DNA from: Linyphia triangularis
Lineage: Eukaryota > Arthropoda > Arachnida > Araneae > Linyphiidae
Assembly (NCBI GenBank): GCA_963978545.1
Contig: OZ021721.1
Span: forward strand, 107,220,366 to 107,284,365
DNA: 64,000 nt
Reading direction: 5' to 3'
A program made the position numbers and the translations under genes. The notes under the pieces were generated by a model. That model was not told the origin of the DNA, searched no databases, and saw only the letters and a list, made by a program, of their open reading frames with translations. Below are positions 1-12,600 of this stretch, in pieces. Each line of letters begins with the position of its first letter. Position 1 is the stretch's first letter.

Positions 1-556
1 AGAAAATTTGTTTTTTAGCCATAAATTCTTAAATAGTTAATTAAATAGTTAGTTAAATAGCAATTTTTATTTCAAAGAATAGTTTATAAAAGGCCAAGCA
101 TAAATCACATGCAACTTTCGTATTAAACAGTGTTTTAATCATCAATTAATAAAACAAGTTTTAAATTTTTTAAATAGAAACATATTTTTTTGCTTCCATT
201 AGAACTATCATGGTCGAAAACCTCTCCAGAATTTGTTTCATCCCATTTTGACTTTTGGTTAGACATATAGATAGACACTAGACATATATAAAATCGTAAA
301 CAAAACATTTTGGTACAAACCGCAAGATTCTACGATAATTAGTACCGAAACATAGCCATCGTTCGACCTTTTTTTTTTTTTTTTTTTTTTTGCGTTCTGT
401 ACCTTACAATTAATATTTCGCAAATTATTCAGCTTCTAAATTGTCCATCTAATTTGTGGTTACGCTGAAAAATACTCCAAAAACGATTTGAAATTAAGGT
501 ATGTAAAATAAAAGTTGTATCCTCATAGATAATAATTAAACTATGTAGCATTTTCC
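1..556. other. no gene seen; AT-rich flank
   Basis: AT-rich sequence left of the first SINE. A T-tract lies at about 368-391. No exon or repeat family member was recognised. It should still be transcribed as the intron following GIPC exon 3. Confidence 0.5.
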
Positions 557-567
557 TGAAGAGTTGA

Positions 568-746
568 TGCCGACCAAACGGTATAGTGGTTAGCGTGCTA
601 GCTTCTAGACTGCGAGGTTGTGGGTTCGAGTCCCGTGTAGGCATGGGTGTTTGTAAATGTATGTTGGCTTGTCTAATGACGAATGTTTCGGCACATTATA
701 GCCCTCGTGTTGCTGACGGCACCAGATGATCTGAATACAACCAACC
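568..746 (+). mobile_element. tRNA-derived SINE, full length
   Basis: The tRNA-like head carries an A-box-like TAGTGGTTAGCGTGC and a B box GGTTCGAGTCC, the internal pol III promoter. It is followed by a LINE-like tail ending in AACCAACC. An 11-bp target-site duplication TGAAGAGTTGA sits at 557-567 and 747-757. Six members of this family occur in the window. Short reading frames through the element come from the SINE and are not genes. Confidence 0.95.
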
Positions 747-815
747 TGAAGAGTTGACCATTATACTTCATCAGAGCTAGTTCCCAGAGGGAATTAAGCA
801 AGTATATGAGAGTAA

Positions 816-1570
816 GGGTACTTACACAGTGGAGCCTGGATGGGTGCGTACTCGCACAGTGCAGCCTGGATGGGTGCTTACTCGCATAGTGCGAGGTAAA
901 ATTAAACGGTAAACCGACCAGACTTGGTGCACCCCATAGAGAAGCGTGGTTTAATTTTACCTCGGGGCTCTATGCAAGTATGCAAATGAGCACCCATCCT
1001 GGCTCCACCGTGTAAGTACTAGAGGTCGGCGATATATCGATACCATGATATTTTTATCGATAATTCTAAAAAAATATCGACATTAAAAGTATCGATAAAA
1101 GTCACTAATATATCGATATTTTCAAATCTTTTTATTTTTTTGATGATCGTTTTGTAGTTCCATGTGTTTTTTCGATTTTTTATATTCTCTTTTGAAAAAC
1201 TTCAAAACTAAAATTTGAACTTGGCTGAGAGACAGTTAAAATGGCACCAATATTCAATATTTTCCATATACTAAAATGCTATTGAAAATTATTTAAATTT
1301 TTCTTAAAATCACTGCACCAATTCAGAGAAAATATAACTTTTTTTTTTGTATTAGATCCATTTCAGTTGAAAAAGTAGTCACCGTACAAAAAAGCAATCT
1401 TGAAAAGTAGAAATTTACTCCAAAAAGCTTTGTTTCTGGCAAAATTGAAAATCAAATAAAAAATAAAAAAATGTATCGATATATCGATATTTTATCGATA
1501 TTTTTTTCTATGTAACGATATAGTATAGATATTTATTTTGATCGATATTTTCGACCTCTAGTAAGTACCC
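816..1570. mobile_element. foldback TIR element (Harbinger-like), interrupted
   Basis: The inverted termini begin GGGTACTTACAC and are flanked by TAA at 813-815 and 1571-1573, which suits the 3-bp TWA target of PIF/Harbinger. A second inverted pair (GAGGTAAAATTAAAC and its complement, about 890 and 950) gives a foldback. A direct repeat of the motif GCCTGGATGGGTGC lies in the left arm. The right terminus is split by the hAT-type MITE at 1020-1560. No coding capacity. The superfamily is inferred from the TSD and termini only. Confidence 0.7.
1020..1560. mobile_element. hAT-type MITE rich in ATATCGAT
   Basis: The termini TAGAGGTCG and CGACCTCTA are inverted and flanked by a perfect 8-bp duplication GTAAGTAC (1012-1019 and 1561-1568), the hAT signature. 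TATCGATA-like motifs recur near both ends. It is inserted in the right terminus of the older foldback element at 816-1570, so it is the younger of the two. Confidence 0.85.
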
Positions 1571-1573
1571 TAA

Positions 1574-2385
1574 GGAGCTGATAGAATTTGCCAAAGCAAA
1601 GAAGATGTAAGAGGGCAAATGGTAAGCCGATGCAGGTTTTAAAATAGTGTGTAGGGAGCACGTTAAAAGATAGGGCACATTTTTCATTGCTGTGAAAATG
1701 TTTTCAAAATACAAAATTTACAGATCGTAAACTAATATAGCCTATAAAGCAAAATATTTACGCTAATATGAGCATGAATTTGGGATAATGTTCACAAAAT
1801 TAAGAGAAATGTAAAAAAAAAAAAAAAAAATGTAAAGCAATAATAAATTAATAAAACAGAAATACAATCATGAATTGTTGCAATCGTTGTTTGGTGAGGG
1901 TATATACAAAATGTTCATGACAATTCACCGTTATGGATCATGATGAACAGTTCTGGGTCATTTGACCTTCAGTTCCAGAATGGGATCGTAATTTTTATGA
2001 TGGCTCTAATGGAGAAGGTTTGGAGTTTTAACAAAGAAGTTATTAAATTTAAATATTATTATGCCCCCACATATTTTTTGATAGTATTCTGCGACTTTTA
2101 TTGAATTCCTGCTTGTACCATCATCTTAGTGTATCATGCAGGGGTGGCTCGATAGTAGTAAAAGTGAGGGGGCCCGAATTAACAACTGCATGCTTTGCTA
2201 AAGAAAAGTTGCAAATACCCAAATACTTGAATTTTATATAATTAGTAAACTTTACTGAAATATTTATACAAACAAAACTAAAACATTCGTTAAACAATTA
2301 AATTACCTAAGTAAGTCTTAATGAAATATATATTTCAATAAATAGAAGGATTATAATAAAATCATCGTTTCGTTGGAGCACGGAC
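1574..2385. other. no gene seen
   Basis: AT-rich intergenic-like DNA. A hAT-like terminus CAGGGGTGGCTCGATAG occurs near 2141, but no matching inverted end was found. An A-tract lies at about 1813-1830. Nothing else recognised. Confidence 0.4.
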
Positions 2386-2655
2386 CATGCCAAGGTGCGT
2401 CAAAAGGGTGCACTTACACACAAATAACTTTTGAAAATTAACAATAAACTGGAGAATTTTTAGAAAAAAAGTAAAGTATGAGCTTTAAGTTATTCATTAA
2501 ACGTAAAATTAATGCATATCTATTTATTAATATTTTTGTACAAAATCCAATACTCATTTTTGAAAATTTGCAGTTGGAACAACCTTTAGTCGCCTTGCAC
2601 CCTTTTGTATGTGATCTGCACCCCCTTGAAAAAACTCTTGTCATTGTCCATACGT
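2385..2655. mobile_element. possible degraded TIR element related to 61138-61436
   Basis: The left part (GGACCATGCCAAGGTGC and GGGTGCAC) and right part (TGCACCCCCTTG then GTCATTGTCC) mirror the ends of the element at 61138-61436. No target-site duplication could be read, so the borders are approximate and the assignment is weak. Confidence 0.35.
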
Positions 2656-3245
2656 TTGATGGTTTTGAATATTTTATGTAAGAGATATATTTTAAAATAC
2701 CAATTATTTCATTTTTTCCCTCTTTTTTTGTTATGAGGTTGCTACATTAAATCATTTTAAGTTTATTAAACTGACTGTAATTCATTCGTTTAGTTTTGAT
2801 AATGAAAACTTAAGTGACTAATTACAAAAAAAAAAAAAAAAAAATTAATTAGTGTTTCTGAAGTTAAATTAAACTCAAAATTTTAGGAAAAAAAAATTGC
2901 AAAAAAGAAAGTACCAAAATTTATTATTCCATATCTGCATGGAAAAGAGTTCAAATATTAAATTACTTTAATGTTAATGCAAAATTATCAGGTTGCTTTG
3001 AAAGTACCAATGTGAGTATCATTTATTTTGGGTAAAATATATTGGGAGGGCAGATTTAGGGAACAATCAAGGGGTTTGTGATAAGGAGCGTGATTGTTTA
3101 CAGTGGCGACGATAGTTTGTTAAGGGAGGGGGGTTCAATTGGTTCAATACTACCTGGACCGACTGAAGGATTAAAATAAAAAGAGCATAACCTAATGCCC
3201 CGCCCAATACATACAACTATTCACCACTAAAAATGTACTTAAAAA

Positions 3246-3365
3246 GAATGTTACAAATATTTAACATTTTTAGTAGAATGTTATAAATATTTAGTATTTT
3301 TATTAAAATATTATAAATACTTAATATTTTTATTAGAATGTTATAAATATTTAGTATTTTATTAA
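3246..3365. repeat. 30-bp tandem repeat, four copies
   Basis: Four head-to-tail copies of a 30-bp AT-rich unit start at 3246, 3276, 3306 and 3336 with a few substitutions. Key motif GAATGTTATAAATATTTAG. No coding potential. The rest of 2656-4267 shows no gene. Confidence 0.85.
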
Positions 3366-4267
3366 TTAAGAATGCTTAAAAACATATTAAAATGAGTTTT
3401 TATCGATCGGATGAAGGGCAAAAGTTCAATAGCCCTGAAGACGAAGTGTTTTTTAATAAAAGATAAATTACCAATATTTTAAACTTCATAAATCAATTAA
3501 CGCACATTAAAGGTAGGAGAATATTTTTAACAACACACTGTATGAATGTAAAATTTCCTATGATTGATAATTTCGAAATTTAAACAATGCTTTTCAATTC
3601 TGTCTGACATCATAATAGTAAATTAAAATACAAATTACATAAAAAAAAATGTAAAACTATAAAAATCGACGTTTTGCAATTACAATTCTGTACAGAAGAA
3701 AAGAAAGAAAAAAGTAAAGTTTAATACAAATTAAATAAATTTAATAACTCTTTTTTTACATTTTTGCTAAACTTTGAAAACCATACGTCAAAGAGGAAAG
3801 ATAATTAATCTGGGGAAAAGGAGATGAGGGGGGGAGGGGGGTTGACCATGGTAAATCTTATAAAAACAAATAATATACGTTTCTATTAAAAAAAATCGTT
3901 TTATTTATTAACAATTAATTAATAAAAAACTGTTTAATACAAATGTTGAGTGCTATTCAAGTTTGTGCTTTAACATATCGTTTTAAAACAAAGATTATTA
4001 AAATATATTAATAATTTAACAATTGAGGACTAAACCACCCACTTACATACATACAAAATTGAAGTGAATATAAAGGATTTAAAAAGGAGAGGATATTTTG
4101 AACATTTATTATAAATGTAATCTCAGTTTTTCTTGTACAATATGTTAAAAGTGCTTTTGACCATTAGCATAAAAATAATTGTTTTAAAGGTGTTCTTTTA
4201 TGTTTAATAAATCACCAGTATAGGGACTTATAGGATATTCTGTATTTGTATTGCAAATTTCACTTAC

Positions 4268-4406
4268 AGAAACCAGCTCTCAAAGGTTCTATTAACCTTA
4301 AGGTGAATGCGGCTCCTTTAGCGATGTCTTTTAATTGTTTGGCAACTTCGAAATGTCGACACCCAACCATCGACACATCATTAATTTTTTCAATATGATC
4401 TCCAAC
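4268..4406 (-). CDS. GIPC: GIPC exon 3 (second half of PDZ domain)
   Basis: This exon encodes residues 182-227 plus one base of codon 228 and completes the PDZ domain. The translation begins [10 protein letters not shown] and continues through [15 protein letters not shown] to FTLRLIEP, closely matching the second half of vertebrate GIPC PDZ domains. The acceptor is an eight-T tract ending TTAG (intron bases 4407-4408) and the donor reads TTTCT|GTAAGT (GT at 4266-4267). It follows exon 2 in phase 0 and leaves in phase 1. No GH2 (myosin VI-binding) exon was found between here and position 1, so the 3' end lies outside the window. The reading frame is intact and conservation is strong, so this looks like a live gene and not a retrocopy. 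Confidence 0.96.
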
Positions 4407-4473
4407 CTAAAAAAAAGTAAAACCTTACAGAATACGATCTCAAAAAATATGTTTAAATACTATTAATTGTAGT

Positions 4474-5137
4474 CAGGGGCGTACTGCCCATAGGGTTGTC
4501 CGGTGCAATCACCGGACTGGTCAGTGTCAGTGAAAAATAGGTCGGACCTATACGAAGTTTTATTTTTTAAACCTTTTTTCAATATAAATAGTTGCTTTCC
4601 TTAACGTTTTTTTAAAAGCCCAATGCATTCAAATTCTTATCATCTCCTCCCTCCCCAGGTGAAGCCTTTTATTTTTTGCTTATTTTACAGAATACTTATT
4701 ACCTATTTTAAATATTTATTATCAGTTAGTCATTTCTAAAAAGCCTACTAGTTAAATGTCTGGACATTCTTTATTTACAATGTATAATTCTTTGCTTTTA
4801 TTTTTGCAACAAAATATCAATGGCTTAAGGAAACTAAGTTCAATCAAAGTAGCTATAAATACTAGAGACAGACATTTTTTTATTTAATTGAACTAATTAT
4901 TATAAAAATTAAATTTTTAAAACTTATAATAAAATAATGAATTATCGAAATCAATCATTAATTACAAATATTTATTTAATAAAATTTGTTAATTATTGGA
5001 ACTATTTCATTATTAAAAATGAATTATATAATTATTGGAATTATTTTATTAAAATTTTATTATTGATTATATTGAAAAATTGGGGCCGGCACAAATCTAA
5101 AATCACCAGGCCGATTTTATAACCCAGTACGCCCTTG
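4474..5137. mobile_element. non-autonomous hAT element
   Basis: Terminal inverted repeats CAGGGGCGTACTG and CAGTACGCCCTTG lie in a perfect 8-bp target duplication ATTGTAGT (4466-4473 and 5138-5145). It is 664 bp long, with an AT-rich interior and no transposase. The small open frame inside is low-complexity Ile/Asn/Tyr and is not supported. Confidence 0.93.
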
Positions 5138-5145
5138 ATTGTAGT

Positions 5146-6320
5146 TTACAAAAAAGTATTTAATAAACTTAATACAAGTTAAAAACTTACAATTTTAGTA
5201 GTATTAGAATGTGCCTATATTACTTGTACATCAACATCAAACACAAATTGTAAACTGGTAATCAACTGCGAACAATAAATAGTCAGTGATCAGTTGATGA
5301 TATTTGATGATGTAAGTTAAATTTCATAACTATTTTTTTACAATTTAATATTTTTTCAATTTTTTGTTGAATTTTCGTCTCTTCCCTAACCTATATAGGA
5401 CATTCTTCAGTAAGAGATCAATTTGTCACAGCTGCCGTACAACTTTATTTTCGTAGATAAATAATAAAAGTTGAACCAGTCATTGTTTTTCAGTTATTGG
5501 AAAGTGAAGAGCATTTTCTGTTATCAAACCCTATCATATGGTGTAAAATTAAATTTTATTAGTATTAAATGCCACTAAAATGTCCTTTTCTTCCTTTATC
5601 CATGTACATGGTTTTCAGTACACAACAGGTCATAAAAATGTAACCTGTAATTATCCTACTTAGTTTACACCATCTTATAAGGTTTATAAGTCAATCAATC
5701 ATTTACTACTTTAATTATTCACCAATATATCCATTGTTTTCTGAGATACATTTTCAAATGTTGGTCTCTTTCGCATTCTTTCCTTCTCTTGCCAATGGCA
5801 TTTACTTTTTACTCAATAGATAGCATCACTATCACAGGACATCAAATACAGGAAAAAGGAAGTATCGTGGTTTATAAAATTTAGTTGCATGTGGTGTGGT
5901 GGTTTCTGAAGATCTGGAATTTTAAGCAACTGATCAGTCAGCAGAAGTTGAACGTGTGTAACTTTTATGTCTGTCCCTACCTTCTCTGGTATTTCAGTGT
6001 AGTATGATATGATAATTTAGAAAATAAAATGTGCAGTACTTAGATACAATGAAAATTCGAATCTTAGTTTGAAATCATGTTTGTATTAAAATTCAGAGGG
6101 AAAAAAAGTGGTAAATTGCCCCTTTCTTGCTATTTGTGGGTTATTAAAAAAAATCAGTTGATATTTCGGTATTGCCTGATTTATTCAAAAATTGTACAAT
6201 GTTATTAACAATATTTGCAAGTAAAGCTGTTATTGTGATGGGAAGGAAGGAATAAAATTTGTGAATCTAAACTATTCACCTTACTGGAGATTGTCTTATA
6301 TATTCTTATACTTTTATTTT
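5146..6320. other. no gene seen
   Basis: AT-rich intronic DNA. No domain, repeat-family member or structured element was recognised. Confidence 0.4.
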
Positions 6321-6574
6321 CGTATTAAAACTAATTTTGTATAATGGCGGGCATTACCTCCCGAACGTAACAATTATTTTTTGATTAAAAAAAAGTTGTC
6401 AAATAGGAAAAGCTTGGAAATAGTTTGTTTCAAGCACATATTATTTGCGTATTAAAACTAATTTTGTTTAATGGTGGGCATTACCTCTCGAATGTAACAA
6501 TTATTTTTTAATTAAAAAAGGATGTAAAATAGGAGAAGCTTGGAAATAGTGTTTTCCTCACATACTTGCTAGTA
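6321..6574. repeat. 127-bp direct tandem duplication
   Basis: Two diverged copies start with CGTATTAAAACTAATTTTGT at 6321 and 6448. Both continue through GGGCATTACCTC, a TAACAATTATTTTTT tract and GAAGCTTGGAAATAGT-like ends. The several substitutions show it is not recent. Confidence 0.85.
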
Positions 6575-7379
6575 TTGATTCGTATTCAATATTTAGAAAA
6601 AAGTTAATAGCACGTTAAAGTTCCAAACATTGAATGTTTACACTGAGAAAGACGTGAATTTTTTTATGTTGTTTAGCCATCAGCAGTGCTTGCTTCACCT
6701 CCGATATTGGTTGCGGCATTGGTTGAAAAAGATTCGGTTTCTAAAAAGTGGATCGCAATGTGGGAACACCTGGTGTAAACCAAAAATATATCGCCTTATA
6801 ATTCGATCGAAAAAAAATCAAAATAGTATATACTGTACGTCTTAGGCGCAGTACAATTTCAGATATTATTAAAATTCTATTTCTTTAAGTTCAATTTTCT
6901 GTTTCGAGATTTGAAAATAGATATATCTTGACTTGATACTAGTTTTTAGGATTACGATTTTTATAACCTAACTTCGCAACTAGAAAATAATTGGTATGTA
7001 TGGTATGAAAAAAAAATAAACTGTTTTGTGCATTTGAAAACGAGCCATTAAACTGGAACATCTTTTACAGTTTGTTGTTTAGCCAGATTATAAAAATGAA
7101 CAAAAAATTTAACTATATATATTAAAACAGATATTTCTACCAATCAATAGGCTAGTAAAATTTTAAAAGCTTAATAGGCAATTTAATAATTTTGGAATAA
7201 ATAACAGGCCGAGAAAGTGAAAGAAGGCACAAAAATTAGCAAACAATCAATTAACACGAGTAAAATCAAGCACATTTGTAAATGAGATTACTTCCAGAAA
7301 CAAGAACATGAACCCAAACCATATAACTTAAAACAGCAATTGACTCCTTTGATATCTTTATGAAAGTATACGAGCACTC

Positions 7380-9323
7380 CAGTGGTGTAGTGTAAAATGA
7401 AAAGGTGTGGGAACGCCATGTCATGTCGTTACAAATGTTTACTTTTTTTTCTGTGGGGATGAGAGGGGAAGGGGGGAGGGAGTAAAAATGACAACGAAGA
7501 ATAAATAACTTTATTAATACTACTTCAGTAATCTCAAAACAGATTACGAGAACCTCAAAAATTTAAAAGAAAAAAATGTGTGTTTGGACATTTTTTATTT
7601 AAATAATTTTTTAAACTATTAAGTTATATGGATTTTTAACAATTCGCTTTGCACAATCCATTTTAACAGCTTATTTGATACTTTATAAATAGAATATAAG
7701 ACATTTTCAAACATATTACTGACACAAATTTTTAAACAGACTTTTTACAACAATTTTTAAACAGATTACTTACAACACATTTTAAACAGATATTGACATG
7801 ATTTTTTTTAATAATTTTCATTCAGAAAAATTTCCATAAGAGATCGAATTTAGATTCAAACACATTTGACTTAGAACTCATCATAATAGGGTAGTCAACT
7901 GATCTGTGTTTTCAGAGCCTAGATTTAACTTGATCATCTGACTTCCAGAATTTCAGGCCGACCAAACGGTGTAGTGTTAGCGTTCTAGCTTCTAGACCGC
8001 GTGGTTGCGGGTTCGAGTCCCGTGTTAGGCACGGGTGTTTATAAATGTATGTTGGCTTGTCTAATGACGAATGTTTCGGCGCATTATAGCCCTCGTGTTG
8101 ATGACGGTGCCAGATAATCTGAAAACAACCAACCAATCCAGAATTTCAGAGATTCCTTAACATGCAATGGGATCGAATAAATTCCCAGATTCTGTAGCTC
8201 CTCGAAATCTGTTTTCAAAATGAATTAAAAAGATTGCGATTGTTGCAGACGTCGATTAAGAGTTTTACGTGTTTTTTTTGTTTTTTTGTTTTTTTTTTTC
8301 CTTCTCGAAATGAAAATGTAGAGAAGTTTTTCTTTCTTAATAGCTTTGACTCAACCAGAAAATTTCAATGGGAGGGGTTTTACCTAAGTTTGTTCCAGTA
8401 TTTCTCTGTATAAGAAACAATTTCCGTGCAAAACTTTCTCATCCCATGTTTGTTACATATCATCAATATTTTTTCACTTTTTCCTTCTGAGGGTTCTGGG
8501 CGTATATATACGTCCTTTGATCCCCAGCAATACTTAACACTTTTAAATTTATAAATAAAATTTGGAATAAAATATTTTTTTAAATATTTTTATTAGGATA
8601 ATAGTTTAAAACCCATTTAAAACTAAATAAATAAAAAAATATTTATTTGAATCAGAAATATGATTTAAAATTTATTGCAGGGAAAAAAATGTACAATTTC
8701 GCCCATTACCTGGACACTCAGAGGGTTAATCTGTCACCTACATTATGACAAAATATTAAATGGTTTTTGTCTAGTTTTAGAGTTATACAAAACAATCTAA
8801 CATGGGACAACATTTTATCTAGATACCATATTAACCATATTTTCTAGAATTCTAGATAATAAATTAATATGAAATTCTTTCGTTTATTTAAATTCTATTA
8901 CAGAAGGAGTAATATTTTAGGTTAACGGACAAACACCAATATCATTTTAATTTTGATGACATTGAACATTAAAACATTGAAATACTGGGGGGGAGGAGGG
9001 GGAGTCTAATGCATCAATCGGATTGTTAATGGAATGGCCATGTGCGGGTTGCCGCGCCTCTTTCAAGTATTTTTCAGATACTTGAACTTGCCTGCTCAGC
9101 TCTGAAGTTATGGATCGAATACGAAGGCATAGTTCTCACTATAGAACTTTTTCATTTTCTTATTTGACTTTCCGTTAAGGGTCACGTAAAGAAAAAAAGA
9201 AAAGAAAAAAATGCAAAAAAAAAAATTTCAAACACAAATTTTTTAGGTGAGGGAACGCCGTTCCTCCTTCTAAAAAGGTAAAGGATCGCCGTTCCCACGC
9301 GTTCCCGCTCCACTACACCCCTG
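7380..9323. mobile_element. non-autonomous hAT element, 1.9 kb
   Basis: The termini CAGTGGTGTAGTG and CACTACACCCCTG are inverted, inside a perfect 8-bp duplication GAGCACTC (7372-7379 and 9324-9331). GGGAACG-rich sequence follows each end. A SINE is nested at 7957-8137. An internal segment around 8430-8880 resembles 42680-43000. No transposase reading frame was recognised, so it is probably a deletion derivative or cargo-type element. Confidence 0.92.
7957..8137 (+). mobile_element. tRNA-derived SINE, full length
   Basis: Same family as 568-746. B box GGTTCGAGTCC, a shared tail, and a 12-bp duplication CCAGAATTTCAG at 7945-7956 and 8138-8149. It is nested in the hAT element, so it inserted after that element. 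Confidence 0.95.
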
Positions 9324-9591
9324 GAGCACTCGAATGATGCACTATCCATTTCGAAAGTTTCATTTGACAAGCGATTTTGAAAGCAGTGAAAGATATGCGG
9401 AAAGAAGTTCCTATTGCCCAATTGAAGGAACTTTTCTTTTATGTTCAAGTGAAGTGATTACTAACGATGCGATGCTTTTTAACGCATGGTGTCACTGGGT
9501 AAAGAAGTGGAAAACTATTTTTCAATGGAGCGTAAAACAGAAAATAAATATCATTAAAGAATTTGACTGCTCAATGAATTTGTATGCTACA

Positions 9592-9602
9592 TGAATTCCT
9601 AA
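9592..9602. repeat. left target-site duplication of the giant element
   Basis: TGAATTCCTAA immediately precedes the left terminus GGTGCGTTTCG and recurs exactly after the right terminus at 25801-25811. Eleven bases is longer than the usual 8-10 bp of MULE or foldback elements, so part could be chance identity. Confidence 0.85.
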
Positions 9603-12600
9603 GGTGCGTTTCGTTGGCCCCGCCCACAAACGCACTAATTTTTTAATATATACCACAATTTAGTGCTAAATTAGTGCTTTCAGAATCCGCCATTAAAAAA
9701 ATTAGTGCGTCAATATTTACCGAGATATACAAAGAAATGCGTGGGCGGGGCCAACGAAACGCTAGCCCCGCCCACAAACGCACTAATTTTTTAATATATA
9801 CCAAATTTTAGTGCTCAATTAGTGCTTTCAGAATCCACCATCCAAAAAATTAGTGCGTCATTACTTTTCAAAAAATTCAAGGTTAATTGAGGGTAGGCGG
9901 GCAAAATGCTGGCCCCGCCCACAAAAGCAATCATCATTCATTATATGTTAAAATGTCGGGCATAATTAGTGCTTTCAGAATACCCAACTGCCAGAAATAG
10001 TGCGTCAATATTTTGGCCAAAATTTACCATTTTGTAATAATAATTCACTAATCACTTCCGTTTCGTTGGCCCCGCCCACAAAAGCAATCATCAATCATTA
10101 TATGTTAAAATGTTGGGCATAATTAGTGCTTTCAGAAAACCCAACTGCAAAAATTAGTGCGTCAATATTTTGGCCAAAATTGCCAATTTTAGCTTATTGC
10201 CGAATGTACGCGAGCCATAAACCGATGTAAATTATCACGCACTAATTGTATGACCGGTGCCAAATTTTAGTGCTCAATGAGTGCTTTCAGATTCCCCAAC
10301 CGCCAGAATTAGTGCGTCAATATTTTGGCCAAAATTGACTATTTTGTAATAATTATTCACTTGTCACTTCCGTTTCGTTGGCCCCGCCCACAAAAGCAAT
10401 CATCAATTATTATATGTTAAAATGTTGGGCATAATTAGTGCTTTTAGAAAACCAAATTGCAAAAATTAGTGCTTCAATATTTTGGCCAAAATTGCCAACT
10501 TTAGCTTATTGCCGAATGTACGCGAGCTTTAAACCGATGTAAATTATCACGCACTAATTGTATGACCGGTGCCAAATTTTAGTGCTCAAATAGTGCTTTC
10601 AGAATCCCCAACCGCCAGAATTAGTGCGTCAATATTTTGGCCAAAATTGACCATAATGTAATAATAATTCACTAATCACTTGCGTTTCGTTGGCCCCGCC
10701 CACAAAAGCAATCAACATTCATTATATGTTAAAATGTTGGGCATAATTAGTGCTTTCAGAAAACCCAACTGCAAAAATTAGTGCGTCAATATTTTGGCCA
10801 AAATTGCGAATTTTAGCCTATTGCCTTATGTACGCGAGCCTTAAACCGATGTAAATTATCACGCACTAATTGTATGACCGGTGCCAAATTTTAGTGCTCA
10901 ATGAGTGCTTTCAGAATCCCCAACCGCCAGAATTAGTGCGTCAATATTTTGGCCAAAATTGACTATTTTGTAATAATTATTCACTTGTCACTTCCGTTTC
11001 GTTGGCCCCGCCCACAAAAGCAATCATCAATTATTATATGTTAAAATGTTGGGCATAATTAGTGCTTTTAGAAAACCCAATTGCAAAAATTAGTGCGTCA
11101 ATATTTTGGCCAAAATTGTCAATTTTAGCTTATTGCCTTATGTACGCGAGCCTTAAACCGATGTAAATTATCACGCACTAATTGTATGACCGGTGCCAAA
11201 TTTTAGTGCTCAATGAGTGCTTTCAGAATCCATAACTGCCAGAATTAGTGCGTCAATATTTTGGCCAAAATTGCCAATTTTAGCTTATTGCCGAATGTAC
11301 GCGAGCCTTAAACCGATGTAAATTATCGTGCAGTATTGTATGACCGGTGCCAAATTTTAGTGCTCAATGAGTGCTTTCAGAATCCCCAACCGCTAGAATC
11401 AGTGCGTCAATATTTTGGCCAAAATTGACCATAATGTAATAATAATTCACTAATCACTTGCGTTTCGTTGGCCCCGCCCACAAAAGCAATCATCATTCAT
11501 TATATGTTAAAATGTTGGGCATAATTAGTGCTTTCAGAAAACCCAACTGCAAAAGTTAGTGCGTCAATATTTTGGCCAAAATTGCGAATTTTAGCTTATT
11601 GCCTTATGTACGTGAGCCTTAAACCGATGTAAATTATCACGCACTAATTGTATGACCGGTGCCAAATTTTAGTGCTCAAATAGTGCTTTCAGAATCCCCA
11701 ACCGCCAGAATTAGTGCGTCAATATTTTGACCAAAATTGACCATAATGTAATAATAATTCACTAATCACTTGCGTTTCGTTGGCCCCGCCCACAAAAGCA
11801 ATCATCATTCATTATATGTTAAAATGTTGGGCATAATTAGTGCTTTCAGAAAACCCAATTGCAAAAATTAGTGCGTCAATATTTTGGCCAAAATTGCGAA
11901 TTTTAGCTTATTGCCTTATGTACGCGAGCCTTAAACCGATGTAAATTATCACGCACTAATTGTATGACCGGTGCCAAATTTTAGTGCTCAATGAGTGCTT
12001 TCAGAATCCATAACTGCCAGAATTAGTGCGTCAATATTTTGGCCAAAATTGCAAATTTTAGCTTATTGCTGAATGTACGCGAGCCTTAAAGCGATGTAAA
12101 TTATCACGCACTAATTGTATGACCGGTGCCAAATTTTAGTGCTCAATGAGTGCTTTCAGAATCCCCAACCGCCAGAATCAGTGCGTCAATATTTTGGCCA
12201 AAATTGACCATAATGTAATAATAATTCACTAATCACTTGCGTTTCGTTGGCCCCGCCCACAAAATCAATCATCATTCATTATATGTTAAAATGTTGGGCA
12301 TAATTAGTGCTTTCAGAAAACCCAACTGCAAAAATTAGTGCGTCAATATTTTGGCCAAAATTGCGAATTTTAGCTTATTGCCTTATGTACGTGAGCCTTA
12401 AACCGATGTAAATTATCACGCACTAATTGTATGACCGGTGACAAATTTTAGTGCTCAAATAGTGCTTTCAGAATCCCCAACCGCCAGAATTAGTGCGTCA
12501 ATATTTTGACCAAAATTGACCATAATGTAATAATAATTCACTAATCACTTGCGTTTCGTTGGCCCCGCCCACAAAAGCAATCATCATTCATTATATGTTA

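Larger units (their letters stand above)
6890..9376. repeat. dispersed repeat, left inverted copy (hAT-interrupted)
   Basis: Apart from the hAT element at 7380-9323, this stretch is the reverse complement of 25912-26920. Shared blocks include CCATTTCGAAAGTTTCATTT, GAAGTAATCTCATTTACAAA (as complement) and a TAATCTGGCTAAA segment. Homology begins near CTATTTTCAAAT on the outer side. No coding capacity. It could be one arm of a larger foldback or an independent copy. Confidence 0.75.

Noticed and set aside
568..746. tRNA gene
   Set aside because: The head has A and B boxes but is followed by a LINE-like tail and flanked by a TSD; it is a SINE, as are the other copies.
2141..3130. hAT element from CAGGGGTGGCTCG (2141) to CAGTGGCGACGATAG (3099)
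   Set aside because: The two ends are in direct, not inverted, orientation and no matching TSD was found.
9182..9594. Open frames at the right end of the hAT element
   Set aside because: They cross the transposon border and target duplication, so cannot be one ancestral gene.
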